In this document: positions 1 through 11,500 of the stretch, in pieces | Numbering within the stretch: position 1 is the stretch's first letter | How the letters are laid out: the number at the start of each line of letters is the position of its first letter | Source: Dactylellina haptotyla | Taxonomy: Eukaryota > Ascomycota > Orbiliomycetes > Orbiliales > Orbiliaceae | Reading direction: 5' to 3' | Assembly: GCA_031310005.1 (NCBI GenBank) | Contig: CM062382.1 | Location: 3,472,001 to 3,536,000 of the forward strand | DNA: 64,000 nucleotides | The notes under the pieces: model-generated | Told to the model about the DNA's origin: nothing | The model's input: only the letters and a program-made list of their open reading frames with translations | Databases searched by the model: none | Made by a program: the position numbers and the translations under genes

Positions 1-653
1 ACTCGCCTCGAAGGTAGTCTGATTTATAGCACAAGGGAGATCATATACTCGATCAGATAAAGATCCATAGGGGTAGATCGATCAAGATCGTAAATGCATG
101 AGCACCCCACGCGTTCTGATCTCCAATTTATAACCTTCGATCGCATGGCACCATATGGCTAGACATTAGCCTACGTATCCGGTGTTCACTAAGCACCCCT
201 GCGAGGACTATAGCCAAACTAAGGTTTGGCATTTGCAACCGTATGAAATTCTTCAGTCGGTACTCAGTCTGCAACAACATGGACGTTCCACCAATCGAAA
301 TGGTTTCAACTACGGTTGCTTAGGTATTGGTCTCACAGGCCGCGTCCAGCTCAAGCTTCAACGAAAAATTATGATTACATCGACTTAGTAAATTTATTTC
401 TACGCTCAGAGTGATAGAGATCCCGCTCGCCATTTTGCACCATATTTAAAGAGTTAATATCGCATTCGTTGAGATGAGAAAATTAAATAATAATCGTATA
501 TGATTCTCCCTCAAACCCCATCAAAGTTTCGCTCTCAAGGCAGCATGCCAATATACGTTGGTAAATCGTGTCTACCATGTGTTCGCTACCTTTACACAGA
601 GCAAGAGATGCTGTTCGCTTATCAGAGGGATTGTTTCAATTAATACAACAAGT
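1..653. other. Gene-free 5' stretch
   Basis: No supported gene is visible here. The short open frame near 182-388 has no ATG, no signal peptide and no recognisable motif. The last part is presumably the promoter and leader of the secreted-protein gene that starts at 654. Confidence 0.5.
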
Positions 654-1291
654 ATGAGATTCTCATCAGTTTTTACTCTTGCAGCTCTCGCAGCAGCGGC
701 TACTGCAATACCATTGGAAGCAGAGGGCGGCATAGTAGTCCAAACGGGCACCGGAAATACCAAGCTAGGGATGCTTTATAAATCATTTGGTAGTGCTTTA
801 GAAGGCGGTGATACAGAGGAGCAGGAAACTGAGGAACTGGAGCCAATGGAAAGCACCCAGGAGGTGAATCGCAATTTAATCATCGCAGAAAGGCTACCGG
901 AGCCCACTCACGAGGAGACCATAGTTATTGTGGATGGAAAGCCAGAGGGGCCCGACTTAATCCTGCCAGGATTGCTCAATCTGTTTGCGCCGTTACGACA
1001 GCCTCTGTCACCACTGGAAGGAACTTTGGGAGCACTTGAAGACGTAATCGATCAGTTAAATCATGGCCAGATAGCAGATAGTGCTGGGATTAATGTCAAG
1101 TATGTATGCCTGACCCATCATGATCATTTCATAGAATCGCTGATTGACGCTGACTGCTGAAATCTAGGATCGGAGTTGGTTTCCCAGAGATCGCCGGCCC
1201 GCCAGAAATCCCCGACCTCCTTTCAATGATCGAACCGGCGATGCCAAGATTGATGGCTGGCGATGCTATGATGATTGAAATTGTTCCGTAG
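654..1291 (+). CDS. Secreted acidic protein, unknown family
   Basis: Predicted 189-residue protein from two exons, 654-1099 and 1168-1291. The intron 1100-1167 has a GTATGT donor, a GCTGAC branch-like site and an ATCTAG acceptor, and the phase is kept. I chose the ATG at 654 because it begins a clear signal peptide (MRFSSVFTLAALAAAATA, cleavage likely before IPLEA); upstream in-frame codons lack an ATG. The mature part is rich in Glu around residues 55-75, contains no cysteine until the intron, and ends in a Met/Pro-rich tail. No domain is recognised. It is probably extracellular or cell-wall associated. Without the intron the frame would stop at 1160 with a short Cys-containing tail, which I consider less likely because the spliced reading continues in frame for 41 codons. 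Confidence 0.6.
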
Positions 1292-1848
1292 AGAACCGCA
1301 GCTGAAAAATAACAAGTTCAACTAGTTTATAATATTTGTGTTGGCCACTTTAATAGGTACGCTTGGTTTTAATAGGGACAATCTTCGCCCTAGCTATATG
1401 GATATTTCTATGGAACTTTCTATTTATATTTTATATTAATGTTCATTAGATAGACGTTTAGAACAAACATTCAATTGAAACCGTGTAATTGCATTTAGGG
1501 AGGTACCGTGTTATGGTCGTGTCAATGCCACGTGCAGAGTTTCAAGAAGCTTCAATTCCTGGTAGCCTCAAGCCGCCGAAACCAGCTGGGGATTTTTTGC
1601 TGTTTCACCGTCGCCCGGCGTGTATTTTTGGAATTTAAGATATCCCCCAGCTCCAATTATTTGGTCTTTTAAACTTACCATTGTAAAGAATTTCACTTCT
1701 GTCTGTCAACATCCCTTTAAAGTGCAGAAAAATTATAGATTTCTCGCTACTTTAGAATCTTCAAATCAACAAAGCTTGCAAAGCGGCATCCAGCTCCCCA
1801 GTTGAATACCAATACCAAATTCGCAACTCAACTTCCTCCCTGCATATC
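1292..1848. other. Intergenic, promoter of SRPBCC gene
   Basis: AT-rich non-coding DNA. It holds the 3' flank of the secreted-protein gene and the leader of the next gene. I see no further gene. Confidence 0.4.
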
Positions 1849-2472
1849 ATGGCCGCCAAGACCGCCCCAACCAAAAACGCTCCCACGGCCGAAATTATCA
1901 CGCCTGGCCTCTCAACTCCAAACTATCCTGATGGTGGCTTCTTCACCGTTAAAGCCGCACCAATCACCATTAATGCGACCAAAGACCAAGTTCTCGACGT
2001 CCTACTCCGAGTAGGTTCATATCACGCTTGGAGCAGTTTTCTATGCGAAGGCACAAACATTGTACATCCGAAAACTCGACCCCAAGGTGGCTCAAATATG
2101 GACGGAGACGATGACGCCGACATCGTTACTGTTGGCTCAACATTCGACGTTAAGGTCAGGTTGTTTCCGGCTGTGCCAGCAATTTTAACAAGCCAAACAG
2201 AAAAGATCACGTCCATCGAGAAATCCGAGGAAGCTTATATTATAACATGGTCCCCCACCGATGTTTCCGGGGAGAGAGTTCATATCATCTCGGAGCCGGA
2301 TCATGGCTATGGAACTTGTAAATACGAGACATACGAGACATTTCAGATGTCACCAAAGGCCTGGATGACAAAATTTTGTTTAAGCTCGAACTTGGTCAAT
2401 GGATTTGGAGCCTGGTCGGCGGATCTAAAGAAGGCCGTAGAGGGGCGAAACTTGGTCTCGAACCCAACCTAG
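1849..2472 (+). CDS. SRPBCC/START-like lipid-binding fold protein
   Basis: Single exon, 207 residues, starting at an ATG in good context (ATCATGGCC). The layout resembles fungal SRPBCC-superfamily proteins of the polyketide cyclase/dehydrase type: an N-terminal strand (FFTVKAAPITINATKDQVLD, residues about 31-50), a helix with a WSSF motif after it, a middle strand pair (VGSTFDVKVRLFP) and a long C-terminal helix near residues 185-200 (NGFGAWSADLKKAVEG). These proteins bind hydrophobic ligands in a central cavity, and most fungal members have no assigned reaction. There is no signal peptide, so it is probably cytosolic. The family call rests on pattern resemblance only; a ligand cannot be inferred. 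Confidence 0.6.
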   Translation: MAAKTAPTKNAPTAEIITPGLSTPNYPDGGFFTVKAAPITINATKDQVLDVLLRVGSYHAWSSFLCEGTNIVHPKTRPQGGSNMDGDDDADIVTVGSTFDVKVRLFPAVPAILTSQTEKITSIEKSEEAYIITWSPTDVSGERVHIISEPDHGYGTCKYETYETFQMSPKAWMTKFCLSSNLVNGFGAWSADLKKAVEGRNLVSNPT

Positions 2473-2833
2473 TTGGCTAGGCTGGTCCTAGACAACCGGT
2501 AATCGACGGTCTCCAATGCTGCATAAGACTCTAACAGATTTACGGCGGATTCTTTGATTTCTTGCGTTCCCCTTTTGCTTTGGGTCTTTTGGTTGTTTAG
2601 AATATGGTCTCGGGATATATATGGGCGAATTTTAGGTTTCTTTGTCTTTAAGTTTTTAGTTTAAACTCTTAATACAACACTACAAATATATGTAGATTTT
2701 GGTACATAAAACTAGATATTAGATCTAAATTTTGTGATGCATATAAAATAAGTACGGGTGGTTCTCACTCTCTTTCTAAATAGGCAGGCATGATTGTAGC
2801 ATAATGAGATTTCGTGGCCCATAGCAGGGCAAA

Positions 2834-4056
2834 TTAATTGCGCGTCCATTGCTCCCCGCCTTCGTCGTGCCACCTCATTCCACTTGCGAGAAGAGGCGTT
2901 CTTTCGTTTGCCGGCCCATTGTTACGTGCGCCTACAGATGTGGTAGTGCTAGTCTCAGTAGGTCGGGCCCCCGTTTTTCCTTTTGAAGCGGCTCGAGGCC
3001 CACACCAAAGCATCCAAGCAACGAATATATCTTCTAGGCCGACCACGAGATAGTTAAGATACACCTGCGCGCCGACCACCCATAATACTGGGAGATAAAA
3101 GTTCATATTCCCATAGAGCCTTGCACCGAACCAGGTAGTCCATACGCCTGCGAGTAGAAACCATTTCAGCGCGCTTGAAATATAATATGATAATTCCATC
3201 CTCGGGAAACTCGCGTTAGTCCCTTCAGGGCTTGGCTGGACACTATTCTCAGTCTGGTGTAGAAGCAAAAACCCTGTAAGTGTCACCTGGGGTATGCCCT
3301 GTACGAATGCCAGTCCCGCTGAGAGGATATTCAACCCAAAAGACCAAACTTCGAGTGTGTGCCAGTACGGTTCGGTCGTAGGGAACGCGGGAATGATGTA
3401 GAGCAAGCTCGTTGGTATTAAGACTGCAGAAGAAGCGATGCATAACGTCGAGATAAACCCGCGCCTAGGCGTCCACGGCGGATACAATTCAAGGGGAGAA
3501 GATAACCTGACGGATCCAGAAGGGGACGAAACGATATGTGGCTTCTGGTCGACGTTGTGGGCTAAGAATATGGTTGTACTAAGACAATAATGAGTGATCG
3601 GTGAGTCGTTCCGCGATATTCAGGGTTTGAACTGACCTGATTGCATTGGAAATCCACCCAAAAGCGGCTTGTATCACCACCAGCATCGTCAGAGTGCAGG
3701 ACGGGAACGCTAGCCCTTTCTTCTGACAACACTCGACCGCTGCAAAGCTATATGGCAGGGTGAGTACATTTCCGAGATTTACCGTATAAAATAGAAACCG
3801 AAGGAGAACAGCAGTTGGTGAGATTCCACTCGTAGATTGTTGTCGCAGTATCCGGACAGACTGGAGGATTTCGGGAATCGGTATTACGAGAAATGAAACC
3901 CTATACAAAGCAAAGATTTTGTGAGCAAATCACCAAACTATGACATGGTAATAAAGGGCGCCTTGAGAAGAATAATGTGAATTCATACAACTGGAAGATG
4001 AAAGCGATAGTATCTGGGCTGATTTGGTCACACAAATCGTGTGTACTATAAAACAT
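2834..4056 (-). CDS. Multi-pass membrane protein with PQ-loop-like motifs
   Basis: Spliced model: exons 4056-3989, 3900-3637 and 3578-2834, giving 358 residues. Introns 3988-3901 (GTATGA donor, TATAG acceptor) and 3636-3579 (GTCAGT donor, CTTAG acceptor) both keep phase 2. The protein has about seven hydrophobic segments. An N-terminal PQ-like motif reads IPEILQSVRILRQQSTSGIS, close to the PQ-loop pattern in which Pro is followed by a basic patch and a G-[IL]-S turn. A second one, GIPQVTLTGFLLLHQTE, follows after the third helix. PQ-loop proteins include lysosomal amino-acid transporters and SWEET-like carriers, but this protein is longer than most and I would not name a substrate. The cytosolic tail is Ser/Thr/Gly rich. 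The start ATG at 4056 is the first in frame after an upstream stop. Confidence 0.55.
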
Positions 4057-7000
4057 TACGACGACATAGGAAGCCAGCTCCTGCTTCCCACTCTATCATG
4101 ACCCCAAAGCCAGGAGAAAACAGATGCGTTGCTGACGTTTCCGCCTAGTGAACCGCATGAGCAAGCACTCCGGTGGTATAGTATCGGTATCCGGGGATCA
4201 ATATCTTGACGTTGCAGTGATACCGTGTATAGAGACTAAATATTGGCAGTGTGTTTGCATCGATTGTGATCAGGCGCAAAGAACTCGATCGCTCACACTG
4301 TGAACGAAAGATCGTGTGGGATAGGGCGCGCCGACTGGCCTTTGATTCGTCATCCCCAGCCTTCGCGGCCTGTCCTTTCCAGCCTCGTATTTAATCACGT
4401 GAGCAGCGATGTCCGGCATCTTGGCCAACATCTCCAACACACATATGTACATGTACATTGGCAACTACGTTTTAAATGATCAAGCTACGTAGGCTCGTAG
4501 GTAGGTAAATAATGCAGAATGTTCGAAAGGAACGCAATTCTCAAAGATAGGTTTGAACCATATATCTGAATATCCTGCTCAAGTTCTTTACATTGATATT
4601 ATATTACACTGTGTCTACTCTATCCAATATATGAGCTGCAGCTGCGAACACTTCAGCGCTTGAGGGCACTTCACCAGTCAATTTCAGGCGGTGTTTCCTA
4701 AAAACGTTAGCCCTCTATAGGTAGGTCTAGTGACCCTTTCATTGTTTTTGTACAAGGATCCACATAATGTACGGAAAGCTCGTGGTCGTCTTCAAACAAT
4801 CAGAGAGGAGGAGTATATCGAAATCAGCCCGTTGCCCCCAAATTATCCGGGTCTGCTTAAATGTCATCTTCTCCTTCACTTGCCTCCTATCCTAATTTCC
4901 ATCACAAGAGCTTTCACCAATAATTTCCCACTTGTTTCGCTCCTCATCACCTTCTTGTACCCGAAGGTCATTGTTCCTCCAACCCTCAGTATAAGTTTCC
5001 CCGTCGATTGGTTCACCCCAGAAGCTATGTGGCTTTGGAAATTTAAAATTCTCACACGGTTGCCGATCGTGGCTCCTTAGCATCAGCTATGGCGAGATAC
5101 ACTATAGACTTTGGTCTCGGTAAATAGTGGACACTTATAGATCAGAGCCACCGCTAGCCACCGCGATGGCACCTTATATGGCGCTGTATTCAAACTCATA
5201 ACGACACGCTCCAGGTCTTCTAGGTTCAGTAGAGAATAGAAGACCAAGGCAAGTAGCGCATCTGTTATGCTTTCCGCTATAGCCTTAAGGAACCCCTCTC
5301 CCTATGACCAAACTCAGCTTCCATCTCTAGCAGATCCTGGGGTTTCCCCTATTATTGTTTTATTCCAAAAGTACTTCTTTTCAGCGTAGACCTTTAGGTA
5401 ACCATAGTCCGAGATAGAGAAGTTTCACTTGTCTCGTAAATCAGACGCGGCGCACGAAGGTTTTCACCACTTCCGCTCTTTTAGATACCTTTTAAGGGGC
5501 AAGGTGGCGGCCTCACAGGCAGGGCTCTATGGGCTTATTAGCTCCCCGAAGATCAGATTATGACTAGATATATGCTGCGATATAAGTAGGATTTCATCGG
5601 GGGAGTTCAAAAACGAAAGTTGTTGTGGAATTCCGGGCTGTTCCATAGTGAGCTTGATAGCTTATCCGCGCAGACAGGATGTGGCCAACATTCTTCGGCA
5701 ATTAGATGTGGTCGACATTCGGGGGCAAGTCACATTGATGAAAATCACCCTGGCATCGAAAATATAGATTTCTGTAACTTCTCGTCCGCAGGTCTAACGC
5801 GCGTCCGAAATCCAGAGTCTAGCAGCACAGAGTATACGTATATACGCATAGTTACGTACACATTCAGATGATTATGTTTTTGCTCGTGGAGTAAGGAACT
5901 GAGTGTGAAATGCGCATCATTGGCAAGCGATTCTTGGCAAAGGTCCGGGATCAGGCAGATACTCCCAACACATGGAAGGATTCATGCTAATCGAGACATA
6001 TCGACATCCTTATTCCCCACTATCGTACTCAATTTTGACCCCTCATAGTTATCTTGCGCACGCTCTTTCGCTTTTTGCGAACCGCTGCGCATCTTGATGC
6101 CTCGCGTGATCTATGAACTATTCTAATAATTTCGGTTTCAGATTAATATAGTTACTCTCATTTGATTTGTCGTGCAATTTATCAACAGAAATATCCTAGT
6201 AAGCTTCCCCTCAGTTCAGCTGGTTAAGGATAGCCGGATATCTTCCCGCTCTTTACGATTTGAAATTTTGGATTAAAAAGATATTATTATTAAGCCTTTT
6301 GCCACCGCTCGTTTAGTCTAAATTGATTTGGTTCACGGTTACGAACCGGGCATGTTTCCACGCCTCTCGCTTGAATCGCCACCTAGTTCCGTACGGAGAG
6401 CCTCATGAGGCACCCTCGCTGTCATCCGCCACACCTTCCACCCCACCACCATACTGGAGAATCCCGGACCTTCATTAAATCCGTTGGGTTCAGCCCAGCC
6501 TAACGTTACGCAATCCTTACCCCAACCTCACCTCCAGAGCCTCAAACCAAGAAAATTCAAATCTAAATTCAGACAACGATAAAAATATCGCAACTTTCGG
6601 AATACAGCAAATCGAGAAAGGTATTCTCGAGTTGCTAATCTCGGTGATCGAGCTGTTTTCGTGTTTTCGTGTTCCTATTCCTTCACGAAAAACTAGGCAA
6701 TCAGTTGCAGGCGGTTCTACGGATACTGCACCAAACGGTGACTAGTGGATACTTTTTATGGCTTGGATGCTTATTCCCTTCAATTTTGTTTTTGCATTTC
6801 CTGTTCTACATACATGAAGCTTGACCAAAGAATACATGGTAAAGAAACGTAAGACCAAGTGTAATTTCAACCGGAATTACATAGCGGTGTATGGGGTTTA
6901 TTAGATGGATCATGTTCGAAAAACAAAACGCAAATAACCTAAATGTTTCCCAAAGAGCAGAGATGTAGAATATCGGTATAGGAAAATATAAGGAAAAGAA

Positions 7001-7752
7001 ACATGAGAAAAACTTCAGAGCTTTTGGGTTCATTAGAGAATTTACGTCAAAAATAAGAAAAAAAGTAAAAATCGCTCCGGTCATACTGACGCGGATGACA
7101 AGAGGGGGATGGAACAGACAGAGAGAAAACATCAAGAAAAGACTGCCAAGAAAGACTAAAAATGGACCGAAAAAAAAAATTATAGAAGCGTCTTGATAAC
7201 AAATATGGAGATTTTTTGTTACAGGCGGATACAATCACGCAGAAGACGGTGCTTTGTTTTTTTTGTTTTCTTTTCTCGCCCCTCTGCATATGATGGCAAC
7301 GGCAACCTGTGGACCAAGCCTTGACAGGCCCCAAAAGCCAAAAGGAAAGCACAATTAACAAGAAAAGCGCAGAATCTGAAAGACATGCACAAGAATTCGA
7401 CAAGAAGAAAAGGACGACGAATAATTAGCAACGCAAAAGGCGATAGAGAAACATGCAAATAAATAAAAAAAGTCGTAAACGTGAACGCCAGTGCCAGGTA
7501 TAGTCATAGAAAATAGGAAGAGGAGAAGGGAAGAGATTACATAAGTGTGGTAAGAAAAAGAAAAACTTCGGTTGCAGGGTAACAGGAAAATGTGTTGCGC
7601 ATGTCCAAAAGAGGATTGACTCAACACCATCTCATTGTCTTGGAACCTCGACAACCTCATGCCAACCCATCCTTTGGGGAACCAAGATATCCCACAGGAG
7701 GACTAGAAGACCCCCCTCAAGGGGGGCCACATGTATTCTGCTCTGAATGATT
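4057..7752. other. Gene-poor region, 3.7 kb
   Basis: No open frame here has a convincing start and domain. 4057-6800 is mixed-composition DNA. 6800-7750 is pyrimidine-rich on the minus strand and directly follows the zinc-finger gene, so part of it is probably that gene's 3' UTR. Longer minus-strand frames at 6806-7660 are low-complexity Phe/Ser/Leu readings of T/C-rich DNA and I do not accept them as genes. Confidence 0.4.
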
Positions 7753-8550
7753 CTACTGTCGTGTAACTTCCATCTTGAGTCCATGGATTTTCTTCAGATG
7801 GACGGCCAAGTTATCTTTTCGTCGTTTGATGACGGTAGGACATCCTTCGATTGGGCAGGGGTACTCTTTGGTACATCCAGCTTCAGTCGCCGACGATTGT
7901 ACCTTGCCTTCGCACGCCCGGTTATTGACATGGCGAGTTTTATTCGTCTTGAAGGTAAAGACGGCGTTGCATTTAGGGCAGGTGAAGATGCCTGGCTTGC
8001 CTCCAGTTGGGGAGGACGCTCCAGCGGCTAGTGGGGAGGAGGGCGGCGATGAAACTATCGCGGAGGGTCTTCGGCGATTCGAAGATGGGCGACGGGGCCG
8101 GGAAGATGATGAGGAGGCCGAGGAGAAATTGCCAAGAATACTCATAGGTGGTGAGTACGGAGAGGAGATGTTCGAGGTTGTAGACGGAGGCGTAGGGTAC
8201 CCAGAATTGCCAGTCATTGGCAGAAACTGAGGGTCAAGGAAATTTCCAATGCAATCTTGGCCAGGGTACGCAGTAGGAAGAGGATCCAGATTGGGGAGGA
8301 TGCTCTCGCGAGTATTGCTGGAAGGGAGCTTGAAAAAGTCTGGGTTCAAGAAGTCCGGGTCCATCTCCTCAAGAGAGGAAGTGTTGGAGAGATTAGACAT
8401 GTCGAACATGCTAAATCCCTCCTCGCCTGGGAATGGGATGTCGAGAGGATGCGGTTGGTTGAGGTATTCGTCTTCATAAAGCATGAAGTCCTCGCCGACT
8501 GATGACATAGTAGATGCGTTGGAGAGAGAAAACTCCATTGGGTAGGCCAT
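7753..8550 (-). CDS. C2H2 zinc-finger transcription factor
   Basis: Single exon, 265 residues, ATG at 8550. The N-terminal 100 residues are acidic with many Phe/Leu/Asp, a typical activation-domain composition. A Ser/Pro-rich stretch with a basic cluster (RPRRPSSNRRRPS, about 151-163) may be a nuclear localisation signal. Two zinc fingers lie at the extreme C-terminus: finger 1 is C191-C194-H207-C213 (C-x2-C-x12-H-x5-C, the last ligand being Cys) and finger 2 is C232-C237-H251-H256 (C-x4-C-x13-H-x4-H). It should bind DNA in the nucleus; the target is unknown. It has an exceptionally long gene-free upstream region (8551-13565). I recognise the type but not a named orthologue. Confidence 0.8.
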   Translation of the reverse strand: MAYPMEFSLSNASTMSSVGEDFMLYEDEYLNQPHPLDIPFPGEEGFSMFDMSNLSNTSSLEEMDPDFLNPDFFKLPSSNTRESILPNLDPLPTAYPGQDCIGNFLDPQFLPMTGNSGYPTPPSTTSNISSPYSPPMSILGNFSSASSSSSRPRRPSSNRRRPSAIVSSPPSSPLAAGASSPTGGKPGIFTCPKCNAVFTFKTNKTRHVNNRACEGKVQSSATEAGCTKEYPCPIEGCPTVIKRRKDNLAVHLKKIHGLKMEVTRQ

Positions 8551-11500
8551 GGTGATAACTTAAGAGGAGCAAAGATAAATTACAAGAAAAGGCTTATATA
8601 GCGCTCGTTAGGTCTTTCACAGAAAGCACAGTGTGCGACTTTGCAGACTCCAGTAGCGATTACGAATGTGTGTGAGTATTAGGCTATGGGGAGATATCCT
8701 CGAGATCCCGGGTGCTAATAGCTTCAACGACGACAAACGATATCAGTCTACCACGAAGGGAAAATGGTTAAATACTCTCATGCATGAGAAAAAGCCATAC
8801 CGCGATGGGAATGATGTTTTTTTGATGAGCGACGTTGAGGAATGACCGTTATGGTGAGATTTGGTGAGGGGTAGCTGCCAATGGGGGGTGCGCGATGCTT
8901 CACCACAAGTTCGTTGGTGGGAAGGGGTCCGATATATGGGTGAGGAGGGTACCCACAGTGATATGGCGACGAGGAGACGGAAAGGCGTTGGAAAAAGTGG
9001 TTCAGTGATGGGAACGGGTCGGGTATTTATAATCCAGCAGGTTTCGAGTGCTGAAGGGTCAATCTATTGTGACCGCAATGAGGTAGTGGGTTCTTTGAAG
9101 AATTGATAGAGGATGAGGGAGTGACAGGTAGAGGTTTAAGAGGAAGTGCGACTGATATATGTCAGTAGTTTGTTAGTCAGGGTACAAGCCACGGGCCGAA
9201 GATGAGGTGTGCCCCACTAGCCACAAATCGCCTAATTGGGAACAGGATCCAGGTGGTCAAGCCACGGGTGAGAGAAAGGACCAATGTATGCCAGCCAATT
9301 CTGCGCACGCCGATATGATTGCTCGGAAAGTCAAAAAAAATGGCTCTGAATGCGCGGGCATGCCCTGGATTATATGGGATACCACTTGGAAGTAGGTATC
9401 AAATCCCCAAGATAGAATTTGTCCCGTTTCTCTTGAATCGGGATTATGAGAGCGCAGGATCCTGCCCATACAGCGGGCCTGGGAGACTGGTTTTGAAGGA
9501 AATGCGGAAGGAAAATGAAGGGAACTCACCCGCTCGGTTTTCTGTTGCTGTGACCCAGATGCTAGCGAGAGATGTTTATTGGTGACTGAAATCGCCAGTA
9601 ACTTCGACGTCGGTTACTGCGTCGTGTTGTATGACGAAGAAGGTCTGGTGTGTTTCTTACTTGTTGTGAAATCTGCAGACTTTGTATGCGAATTCGCAAA
9701 ATAGTACCGCTGAAGACACAAATCCGGGGGGTGGTCTTTTGGATTTATTTAATTTTCCTCAAAAACAAAAAGTGGGAAGCCTTAGGCTTATAAGTGTGGT
9801 GGTGGTAGTAGTGGTGGTGGTGGTGGTGTCTTCTGAGATCCAACTGAAGTCGTATAGGGCAGTGGAGTGTGTGTTTTAGGATTGGGCTTTGGGAGAACAA
9901 ATGGGTGGTGTTCTCTGTCAGGAAAAGTAGAAAGAAAAGAAAAGAAAAAGACAAAAATCGGCTCGGGTTCCGGGGAGAGAATCAGAGGCAGGTTATTTAG
10001 ATAAATCCTTCAGGGAGTCTGTTTGTAGACACAAAATTCAACTTTGAGAAGCGACGCTGTCGCTTCGTAATTTCTTTTGATGTTGGATCGAGCTCGTGGT
10101 TGGCGTCCAATTGACGAGCCAGCAGCTGCTTTGGGGGAGGGAGCGAGGGGTCCGCTGTGAGAGAAGGGAAGCGGGAAGAAGACACCCCACTAGAGAGGCG
10201 TCTGAGAGGGCTGTTTGTTCGTTGAACCGCCTTCCCACAAGTCAGAGGAATAAGGTGGGCGGAGCTGCGAAAGGTAGCGAGGGAAAAAAAAAAAAAAAGT
10301 TTTCTTTGCTAGAGGAAGGAAAAAAACGGCAGAATGTCTAGTTAGCTTCTTCCTTGCTTTCGATTTGGTTCGATTTGACTGTATAGGCAGACAACGTGAT
10401 ATTTCAAGACAGACAATAGCACTGAAAAAGTACAAGCAAGCACAAGCAGAATATGACACAGACACAGCTATCAGCAAGGCCTGCCAGTTGGCTCTTGTCC
10501 TAGCTGGGCAAAGCAAAAAAAGTCCTTTTTCGTCTGAGTCGACCAGTTGCTTATGCTAGTGGCCGAGTAGACGCGGTTTGAATTACGCGGTATCGAAATT
10601 ACGACGATGGGCCAAAACGCAGTTCTAGGTTGCCCCCGAGGCCTTTTGTTCGACACAATACCGGGAGACTAACGATCTTGATGGCGAGCAGAGCGACGAA
10701 ACAACTTGCGTTTGATATGCTTGACTTTCTCTCTTTCGTGTTTTTCTTCTTCTCGCAATTTCCGTTTTAGAATAGCTCGAATCGCGAAGATGAGAAAGCT
10801 GTCACCACTTGGCGGCAGAATAGATACAAGCAAAAAGATGCCGCTCGCTGCAAGGCGTTCAAAAAAAAGTCCTCTTCTTGTGATTCGTTCCTCTCGATCT
10901 TTGTAGGATCTCAGATTCTGACAACAGAACTTGTTCGAATTTTTCGCTTCCGTCAAGGATAAAATTTCGAATGATGCTGTAAGATTCTGAAAGAAAAAAG
11001 ATAAGAAGGAAGGAATAGAAGAAAGAGAGAACCGTGTTTGATAAACAAGAATGGCTTTCGATGGCTTATAAAGGTATCACTCGGAGAAGTCGAGAGGGAA
11101 GGCCGACTTTCACGGGAGAGAGGACGTTTTTATTCACCAACGTATTAAATGTCTTATTCACCGTAATTACGATCCATTTATTGGCTCTACCGCATATATC
11201 ACGTATTGGCGTGCACGTTTCAGGCCCGATTCGAGAGGGACAGAGGCAGTGAACAGATAGTGACAGATACTCGTAGATACCGATTGACGCCAAAAGCGAG
11301 GCCGGCATATGCCTCTGACTCAAAGGTCTTCGATCGAATACTCACCCCCGGAAACTTACCCTAGTGCGTTCTAACTCCACCGCCGCGATTGGTGGATGGC
11401 GATTTCCAGGCAACCTCAGGCCGTCCTCAGGAAGCGGGTACGAGTCCCCGAAGCAATGAAGAACCCAGTCCAGGAAGGGCGAGGGAGGAGCGCGGCATCG